Assembly (NCBI GenBank): GCA_018399865.1
Contig: JAGYNL010000121.1
Location: 1-18,563 of the forward strand
Length of the DNA stretch: 18,563 nucleotides
Direction of reading: 5' to 3'
Source of the DNA: Candidatus Bipolaricaulota bacterium
GTDB lineage: Bacteria; Bipolaricaulota; Bipolaricaulia; UBA7950; UBA9294
The translations under genes and the position numbers were made by a program. Shown one piece after another: positions 13,567-18,563 of this stretch (position 1 is its first letter; each line of letters begins with the position of its first letter). The notes under the pieces are model-generated. The model saw only the letters and a program-made list of their open reading frames with translations, was not told the DNA's origin and did no database searches.

Positions 13567-14825
13567 CGTAATGCGTCTACAACAGGCAGCCTTGATGCGC
13601 GCCATGCTGGCCACAGGCCAGCAGATGCGCCCAGTGAAAAGGATCCAAGTAGCGTGATTAAAATCAAAGACGGGCTGGCAACTACGGCCATTTGTATACC
13701 AAAATAGCGGCCGATGAGCATGGATGCCGTTGCGCTTAGGCCTAGCCCCAATAGGGTTCCGACTATTCCTCCCACCAAACCCATCAAGCCAGATTCGATA
13801 AGAAATATTGCCAGAATGTGGGAATTCTTTGCTCCCACGGCTTTCATTACACCGATTTCCTTGGTGCGCTCGAGAACGGATGTGAACATAGTATTCATCA
13901 CCCCAACCCCTCCTACTAGAAGAGCGATTCCAGCGATTCCAGCAAGAAACGCGCTGACCGTGGATGTCATTGTGCCTATCGCTTCGGAAATATCGCTGTA
14001 GGTTAATGCTGATACTTCCGATCCGCGGGCTGTAAGTGCATCTTCTACACTCTGCGCTACCTCATCGACATCAAGCCCTGGCTGTGTTCGTACTAATGTC
14101 ACAAGTACATCTTTCCCTTCTCCCCATAGCAAGGTCATCGTTTCATACGGAACATAGATAGTGTCCTGGTTTTGTCCTCCAGCCATTCCAGTAGCGAAGC
14201 CTGGCCCAGATTCGGTTTCTCCTTGCTTGTCGGCTGTTTTCATGATCCCCACAACTGCTAGATTGAGCTCTCTACTGTTGTCACCAGCAACTAGGATCAA
14301 GTCACCTACTTTGGCTTCAAGGCGGCTTGCAATATCATTTCCCAGGATAGCGGTGTGTGTATCACCACTAACGAATAACCGGCCTCCTGGCTGAACTTCT
14401 ATCTCTCCGGTATAGGACTCAAAATCTGTCAGCAGCTCCGTTGATAACCCCATAACAGGCAGAAAGCCCTGGACTGACGTTCCATCTGCCTTTGTTGGAC
14501 CTTGGATAAACCCTGTTTGTTGCCTCACGGCTGCTGCCACCTTTACTCCCGGGATAGATTTCAAGTACTCAAGGTCAATGCTGAATTCTTCCGTGCTTGC
14601 GGCTGGCCCTCCACGCGTGAACGTTCCTTCTGGTATAAGAACAAAAGTATCTACCCCAAACACGCCTGCGACTTGCTGCTTGATGGTCTCATCAAGGCCC
14701 AGGCCTATAGAGATCAGCGCTACTACGGCAGTGATCCCGATGAATACCCCAATCACCGTTAGCCAACTTCGCATCTTGCGATGGGTGATGCTACGTGCTG
14801 CTAGCATGAGAAAATCTTTAAGCAT
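13557..14825 (-). CDS. ABC transporter permease, MacB/LolC type
   Basis: This 422-residue membrane subunit belongs to the MacB/LolCDE (type VII ABC, FtsX-domain) group. Residues 1 to about 42 carry the cytoplasmic start AARSITHRKMRSWLTVIGVFIG and the first helix. A large extracytoplasmic MacB-PCD-like domain spans about 45-290. The C-terminal FtsX domain has three helices and the motif GGVGVMNTMFTSVLERTKEIGVMKAVGAKNSHI, followed by ESGLMGLVGGIVGTLLG. Such proteins transmit force across the membrane to export peptides, antibiotics or lipoproteins rather than moving substrate through a channel. Its ATG overlaps the end of the ATPase gene by 8 bases, so the two are one transporter. No MacA-like adaptor is in the window; the secreted protein at 15507-16106 may be the partner or cargo. 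Confidence 0.93.
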   Translation of the reverse strand: MLKDFLMLAARSITHRKMRSWLTVIGVFIGITAVVALISIGLGLDETIKQQVAGVFGVDTFVLIPEGTFTRGGPAASTEEFSIDLEYLKSIPGVKVAAAVRQQTGFIQGPTKADGTSVQGFLPVMGLSTELLTDFESYTGEIEVQPGGRLFVSGDTHTAILGNDIASRLEAKVGDLILVAGDNSRELNLAVVGIMKTADKQGETESGPGFATGMAGGQNQDTIYVPYETMTLLWGEGKDVLVTLVRTQPGLDVDEVAQSVEDALTARGSEVSALTYSDISEAIGTMTSTVSAFLAGIAGIALLVGGVGVMNTMFTSVLERTKEIGVMKAVGAKNSHILAIFLIESGLMGLVGGIVGTLLGLGLSATASMLIGRYFGIQMAVVASPSLILITLLGSFSLGASAGLWPAWRASRLPVVDALRYE

Positions 14826-15504
14826 TATTAACCTCTTTTATTACATGGCCATCCCGCAGGCGTATGATGCGACTGGCGATCGCTGCAGCATCAGGATCAT
14901 GGGTTACTATAACCACTGTTTTCCCATCTTCAATACAAAGCCTTTGGAGTAGTTCCAGGATTGTGGCTCCGCTTTCGGAGTCAAGATTCCCGGTTGGCTC
15001 ATCAGCAAGAAGAATCTCGGGATTGTTTGCTAAAGCGCGCGCGATGGCAACACGTTGACGTTCCCCTCCGGATAGTTCGTTTGGTCGGTGATGAATGCGC
15101 TCTTTTAATCCAACTTTAGTAAGAAGGTCGACTGCTCTACGAGCCCGTTCTTTCCTCTTTACTTTCTGGAAGATCATCGGCAACTCAACATTTCTTTGAG
15201 CGCTTAGGGTCTGCATTAGGTTGAAAGTCTGAAAGACGAAGCCGATCTTACGTCCGCGCAGCTCTACCAGCTTGCTCTCGCTTAGAGAACTTATTTGCGA
15301 GTTTTCAATGGAAGCTTCTCCGGACGTAGGAGTATCTAAGCACCCGAGAATGTGCATCAAGGTTGATTTTCCGGACCCTGAAGGCCCCATGATGGCTACG
15401 ATCTCTCCTGTATTGATGTCAAGATCTAGTCCCCTCAGAGCACGAACAACAGTCTTTCCCAATTTGTAATCCTTGGTTACCGCATTGAGCTCTAGTACAG
15501 GCAT
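14818..15504 (-). CDS. ABC transporter ATPase, MacB/LolD type
   Basis: This 228-residue ATPase powers the adjacent permease. All motifs are intact: Walker A MGPSGSGKST (39-48), Q-loop FQTFNLM (Q92), signature LSGGERQRVAIARAL (144-158), Walker B LLADEPTGNLD (E169) and H-loop THD (H202). FQTFNLMQTL and DEPTGNLDSESG are typical of the LolD/MacB/FtsE branch. The ATG at 15504 follows GGAGGA and lies 2 bases after the stop of the secreted-protein gene. Its intact motifs contrast with the degenerate FtsE nearby and show that the FtsE changes are not general to this genome's ABC proteins. Confidence 0.95.
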   Translation of the reverse strand: MPVLELNAVTKDYKLGKTVVRALRGLDLDINTGEIVAIMGPSGSGKSTLMHILGCLDTPTSGEASIENSQISSLSESKLVELRGRKIGFVFQTFNLMQTLSAQRNVELPMIFQKVKRKERARRAVDLLTKVGLKERIHHRPNELSGGERQRVAIARALANNPEILLADEPTGNLDSESGATILELLQRLCIEDGKTVVIVTHDPDAAAIASRIIRLRDGHVIKEVNNA

Positions 15505-15506
15505 GC

Positions 15507-16106
15507 CTAATCCTCCGCTGGCGTGAATGAGTATTCCATTAATTCCATTTTAAGGCTGGTTACCCAATTTCCGTCGCGCAATTCTTCAACTTGCACCAGT
15601 GGAAACATGTACATTGGTTCTGAGATACCAAAAGCAATGGTTATTCTTGCGTTTTGTTCTGAGGGATCCACAAATACGCCCTGCAGACACTGCACACCAG
15701 CGATTTCAGTGTTTGAGATATCCTTGAATTCTCCCCCGCCGGGCAGGATATAGTCATTATCCGGGCTTAGGTGAGAGCGTTGCTGGATGAGTGCTTGCAG
15801 CGGCGAATAGGTAACACTTTCCCCGCCTGCGTATGACATCTGCGCACCGGTGAACAAAAAGCCGAAGCCAGCAAGTTGACTAGCGGTACCGGTTGCCTCT
15901 ATGTTCATGGAGATAGTGTAATCATCATCCCCGCGTGAGATTATAGAAAGCTTTAACCATTGTGGACTTTCCATCTCCTTAGTAGTTATCTGGTACTCCA
16001 TTCTTGTGTTTCCCAGTGGAAAATCGTCCAGATCTGACTGCGCGAGTACCATGATATTGGTGACTATTATTGCTAGAATGATGATTAAGCTAGTTCCTCT
16101 TTTCAT
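15507..16106 (-). CDS. Secreted protein of unknown family
   Basis: I do not recognise this 199-residue protein. It starts MKRGTSLIIILAIIVTNIMV, a clear signal peptide, with a likely cleavage after VLA near residue 22; no lipobox cysteine is present. The mature part is rich in alternating beta-type segments (RMEYQITTKEM, LKLSIISRGDDDYTISMNIEATG, NARITIAFGI, WVTSLKMELMEYSF) and has one cysteine, C139, suggesting a beta-sandwich or barrel. The ATG at 16106 follows GGAGGAAGAG closely. It overlaps the end of the MarR gene by 17 bases and ends 2 bases before the ABC ATPase gene, so it is made together with the transporter. It could be a periplasmic adaptor, a substrate carrier or the exported cargo. 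Confidence 0.85.
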   Translation of the reverse strand: MKRGTSLIIILAIIVTNIMVLAQSDLDDFPLGNTRMEYQITTKEMESPQWLKLSIISRGDDDYTISMNIEATGTASQLAGFGFLFTGAQMSYAGGESVTYSPLQALIQQRSHLSPDNDYILPGGGEFKDISNTEIAGVQCLQGVFVDPSEQNARITIAFGISEPMYMFPLVQVEELRDGNWVTSLKMELMEYSFTPAED

Positions 16107-16611
16107 CTCTTCCTCCTACTTGGTTTGTTGGTTCATCAATCGAATCCTGGGCATCCGAGAAGCCGTAATTGTGCTTTTCTATATTATCATGCAACTTTAC
16201 CAGGAGGTCACGCAGCACATCACGCTCTGTTTGTGAGTAAATTGAGGAAATCTCCTTATCAATTAGCCTAAAACTGCTCTTTGCCTTTTCTTCCAGAGCT
16301 CTTGCTTTTTCACTGGGACTTATACGTACCGTCCTTTGATCATTTTGGTCACGTGTGCGGGTTATCCATCCGTCGCGCTCCATTCGCTGGAGAATGCTGG
16401 TGACCGCAGCGGGGCTGGCGTTCATTTCTTTTGCTATCTTCCATTGTGGAACGTTTTCACGACCGTGCAGGCTGACTAGAATCCGTCCTTGGGCGGGATG
16501 GATCCCGATCTTCTCAATGCACACACGGATTCGCAAAGCAGCCAGCCGACATACATTGGCCAACAACTCTGAAAGTGACATATCAACAGGCTCGGTACTA
16601 TTCCAGGCCAC
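16090..16611 (-). CDS. MarR-family transcriptional regulator
   Basis: This is a winged-helix regulator of 173 residues. The HTH region reads IHPAQGRILVSLHG, QWKIAKEMNASPAAVTSILQRMERDGWITR, followed by the wing TRDQNDQRTVRISPSEKARALEEKA, all characteristic of MarR. Flanking N- and C-terminal helices would form the dimer interface. The C-terminal tail (about 145-173, HNYGFSDAQDSIDEPTNQ) is polar and probably disordered. The start is GTG at 16611, six bases after AGAGGT; an ATG at 16581 is an alternative but has no SD. It is the first gene of the export operon, and a 15-bp palindrome just upstream is a good autoregulatory operator candidate. The ligand is unknown. Confidence 0.93.
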   Translation of the reverse strand: MAWNSTEPVDMSLSELLANVCRLAALRIRVCIEKIGIHPAQGRILVSLHGRENVPQWKIAKEMNASPAAVTSILQRMERDGWITRTRDQNDQRTVRISPSEKARALEEKAKSSFRLIDKEISSIYSQTERDVLRDLLVKLHDNIEKHNYGFSDAQDSIDEPTNQVGGRDEKRN

Positions 16612-16622
16612 TTATTAACCTC

Positions 16623-16651
16623 TATATAATTAGTGTGTTAATGATTAACAA
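16623..16651 (-). promoter_or_regulatory. Candidate promoter for the MarR-export operon
   Basis: Read leftward: TTGTTA (16651-16646), a 17-base spacer, and TATATA (16628-16623). An alternative phase is TTGCTT (16655-16650) with TAATTA (16632-16627). In both cases the predicted start lies at or just past the marR SD, so the exact promoter phase is doubtful, or the transcript is nearly leaderless. Confidence 0.4.
16636..16650. promoter_or_regulatory. 15-bp palindrome, probable MarR operator
   Basis: TGTTAAT-G-ATTAACA is a perfect 7-bp inverted repeat around a central base, 25 bases upstream of the marR start and overlapping the candidate -35 and spacer. Size and AT-rich symmetry suit MarR-family operators, and binding here would block transcription. 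Confidence 0.6.
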
Positions 16652-16697
16652 GCAAAATAATACCCAGAGCAAACCTACGTGTCAAGCAAAGACCGCA

Positions 16698-17738
16698 CTA
16701 ATTCCGTTGTGGGCCATATCTCACGCGGTGCAGCATGCGGCCGATACCTTTGTGGAACAAGTAGATTATGCCAACGGCGACAATAAGCATTTCGAAAAAC
16801 TTATAGGAAAGAGAAAAGGCGACAGCTCCATCCTTAGCGATACCGATAATAGCGAATATACCTATGAGAGCTGCCTCAGCAGTTCCTAATCCACCCGGCG
16901 TTATCCAAAACACAGTGGACATTATTATATTCAGGGTAAATACTAGAGAAAGTTGTGGAAAACTGAGAGTTCTGTGCGAAGAGAAGTAAAAGAAAATAAG
17001 AGGGCGTATATACATGAGGAAGTTGGCCAGCAGTTGGATCAACAATGCTATGAGTGTTGCTTTCCAGTGTCTAGTGAACGCGTTGTAGATATCATCCTCT
17101 GTTTCCGCAACTTTATTAGCTGCTCTTTCCAGGCCTCCTCGCCAGCGGGTTAAGACTCTCCCTAGCGCGCGGATCGTGTTGCTGATCCATTTGAAATTGC
17201 CAGCAAAATCGATAAGTCCAATGATGATCCAAAAAGAAATGAATGGAACCCCTATGAGAACGCTTTGTTTCTCCATATGCGTTACTTGAGGCGAGATAAG
17301 CGCGAAGAAGCCACCGATTAGTATAAAAAAGAGAATGCTTAAACCGCCTAAGAAACGTTCAACTACTATCGTTGCAAAGATACGAGTGACTGGAGCTGAA
17401 GAGCTATCGGCGGCTATTAAGGCTCGCACCGGCTCTCCGCCGAAGTAGAGTGATGGAGTCATATAGCTGACGGCAAAGCCGCTGAGGCGCGCCCCCACGG
17501 CACGGTGCAGAGGAATCTGGACGCCATAGGCGCGCAGGATAACCCACCAACCGACAACCCACATTATCAAAGTGACAAAGACATTTCCTGCTACGGCCAA
17601 TATCCCGACTGCCCGTAAGGAGCTTATTTCCTCTAAGGTATCTGCCCATCCCACATAGTAAAAAACGCCTCCCAGGAGGCCTGCTCCCAGAAGAAGGGAC
17701 ATGGTGACGCTCAGCACCTTTTTTGCCTGTTTATTCAT
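16698..17738 (-). CDS. YbhN/UPF0104-family membrane protein (LPG synthase TM-region type)
   Basis: This polytopic membrane protein of 346 residues has about eight hydrophobic segments. It shows the landmarks of the lysylphosphatidylglycerol synthase transmembrane-region family (UPF0104, AglD/YbhN): SYMTPSLYFGGEPVRAL near residues 91-107, TIVVERFLGGLSI near 123-135, and STVFWITPGGLGTAEAAL near 270-287. The soluble aminoacyl transferase domain of MprF is absent, so it is a stand-alone membrane unit. Family members are linked to lipid or lipid-linked substrate flipping, but the substrate here is unknown. No strong SD precedes the ATG at 17738. It follows the phosphodiesterase gene after 38 bases on the same strand and is probably co-transcribed, though TAGTAT at 17745-17750 could be a local -10. 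It ends 86 bases before marR. Confidence 0.88.
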   Translation of the reverse strand: MNKQAKKVLSVTMSLLLGAGLLGGVFYYVGWADTLEEISSLRAVGILAVAGNVFVTLIMWVVGWWVILRAYGVQIPLHRAVGARLSGFAVSYMTPSLYFGGEPVRALIAADSSSAPVTRIFATIVVERFLGGLSILFFILIGGFFALISPQVTHMEKQSVLIGVPFISFWIIIGLIDFAGNFKWISNTIRALGRVLTRWRGGLERAANKVAETEDDIYNAFTRHWKATLIALLIQLLANFLMYIRPLIFFYFSSHRTLSFPQLSLVFTLNIIMSTVFWITPGGLGTAEAALIGIFAIIGIAKDGAVAFSLSYKFFEMLIVAVGIIYLFHKGIGRMLHRVRYGPQRN

Positions 17739-17776
17739 GTCAGCATACTAGTGTATAGCGTATTTGAGATACAACC

Positions 17777-18563
17777 TTAGTTGAGATATCCAAGGCCCTT
17801 GAGTCTTCGTTGGAGCTCTGCCTCTTGTTCTGGGTCTCTTTCCACTTCTGTTTGCGCTTCTGGGGGTTTGTTCTCGCTGTAACGGGGTGGATGCAAGGCG
17901 AGAGTCTTCGATGTTAATGCTTCCTTCCATAAAACACCGTCCATGTATGTAGGGATTGGGCAATCGAGTAGGTATAGGATGTTAGCAGCTAAATCTACAA
18001 GTCGTGCGCCGTTTAGCTTGAAACTAGAGCGGAATGGATCTCCTACTGCTGTGATGACCCCTTGCATGCGATGATTCCCGCGCATTAAGGCATGATCGAA
18101 AAGACGGTTAGAATAAAAGCCTGAGGCTCCGCTTCCCATTGTGCGCAAGTCTTGGGGAAGGAAGAGGATTTCCGGTGCTTCTTGGAGCATTGGTCCGTGG
18201 TAGATCTCTTCGCGACACATCACGTCTCCGCATAATTTCTGCCCAGTATGAGGATTAACTACTCCGCGAAGCTTCTCAATTAGCTTAATGATAATCTCTT
18301 GCGCGTCTAGCTCGCTTATAATCCCTTGTGGCTCGCGGCCGCGGCGATTTAGGCGGATATGGCCTACATCGGCGTGAGAATACGCTTGGGTGGTTTGCCA
18401 ATCTATGTCATTCAGGGAGAGAAACAAAGCATTGACAAACCTAGCTAACCACCCTTCTCCTACTGCATCAAAAAATGAGTTTACAGCACCGAGCCTATAA
18501 GCCAGGGGATACAATAGAATTCCTAGCTGGGCCAGGCGACGCTGAGTGAAGCCAAGGCGAAAC
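17777..18563 (-). CDS. Type I phosphodiesterase/nucleotide pyrophosphatase family protein, C-terminal part
   Basis: The gene enters from the right edge: the frame stays open to position 18563, so the TTG at 18514 is not the true start. The visible 262 or so residues match the C-terminal region of alkaline phosphatase-superfamily phosphodiesterases: DWQTTQAYSHADVGHIRLNRRGREPQGII, then EIIIKLIEKLRGVVNPHTGQ, REEIYHGPMLQEAPEILFLP, RGNHRMQGVITAVGDPFR (with the metal-binding His expected at this position), ARLVDLAANILYLLDCPIPTYMDGVLWKEAL, and a charged C-terminal helix DPEQEAELQRRLKGLGYL. The N-terminal metal ligands and catalytic Thr/Ser are outside the window, so activity cannot be judged. Substrates of the family include nucleotide sugars, phospholipid head groups and phosphonates. 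It precedes the YbhN-like gene. Confidence 0.88.
   Translation of the reverse strand, partial: FRLGFTQRRLAQLGILLYPLAYRLGAVNSFFDAVGEGWLARFVNALFLSLNDIDWQTTQAYSHADVGHIRLNRRGREPQGIISELDAQEIIIKLIEKLRGVVNPHTGQKLCGDVMCREEIYHGPMLQEAPEILFLPQDLRTMGSGASGFYSNRLFDHALMRGNHRMQGVITAVGDPFRSSFKLNGARLVDLAANILYLLDCPIPTYMDGVLWKEALTSKTLALHPPRYSENKPPEAQTEVERDPEQEAELQRRLKGLGYLN

Noticed and set aside
16575..16889. Plus-strand frame across the marR upstream gap
   Set aside because: It spans the marR start, the operator palindrome and the end of the YbhN-like gene antisense, with no SD or domain.
1..18563. Mobile elements, CRISPR arrays, defence or phage genes
   Set aside because: No transposase or integrase, direct repeat array, tRNA-end attachment site or defence-type domain was found; all genes read as housekeeping, metabolic or transport.

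Overview
The window is a moderate-GC bacterial chromosome segment, densely packed with short intergenic gaps, Shine-Dalgarno (SD) sequences before most genes and frequent GTG/TTG starts. No rRNA, tRNA, CRISPR, insertion sequence or phage gene was seen. It carries a bacterial two-subunit ATP citrate lyase, an aconitase resembling the ~640-residue 'Aquifex type', MEP-pathway isoprenoid synthesis (IspD), a YacL-type PIN/TRAM protein and lipoprotein/ABC export genes. This suggests an anaerobic or deep-branching bacterium able to cleave citrate, as in the reductive TCA cycle. I cannot name the phylum from this sequence.

Layout. 1-336 (minus): start of a solute-binding protein of a peptide-type ABC transporter, with a leader holding two inverted repeats. 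644-1252 (plus): a HAD phosphatase. 1347-8656 (minus): the metabolic core, in transcription order aconitase, IclR-type regulator, isocitrate dehydrogenase, ATP citrate lyase small subunit, ATP citrate lyase large subunit. The last three genes are joined by TAATG stop-start overlaps. 8818-11041 (minus): YacL-like protein, a beta-propeller lipoprotein and IspD. 11217-13566 (plus): prmC and an FtsE/FtsX pair in which FtsE has lost key ATPase residues. 13557-16611 (minus): MarR regulator, a secreted protein of unknown family, and a MacB/LolCDE-like ABC ATPase and permease. 16698-18563 (minus): a YbhN/UPF0104 membrane protein and the C-terminal part of a type I phosphodiesterase/nucleotide pyrophosphatase.

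How it works together. Aconitase, isocitrate dehydrogenase and ATP citrate lyase connect 2-oxoglutarate with acetyl-CoA and oxaloacetate through isocitrate and citrate. A regulator gene sits inside the set, so the block reads as a self-contained citrate module. It may run reductively (CO2 fixation at isocitrate dehydrogenase, then citrate cleavage) or simply export acetyl units from 2-oxoglutarate. The 2-oxoglutarate:ferredoxin oxidoreductase that would settle this is not in the window. The MarR block looks like an autoregulated export operon.

Main points of interest: the compact citrate module with an embedded regulator; an isocitrate dehydrogenase with unusual cofactor-site residues; an FtsE with a destroyed signature motif, a D-D Walker B and no H-loop histidine; two genes (iclR-type and prmC) whose conserved N-termini lie upstream of any ATG/GTG/TTG, implying ATC/ATT starts or single-base sequence errors; overlapping divergent promoters between yacL and prmC; and several inverted repeats just upstream of start codons.
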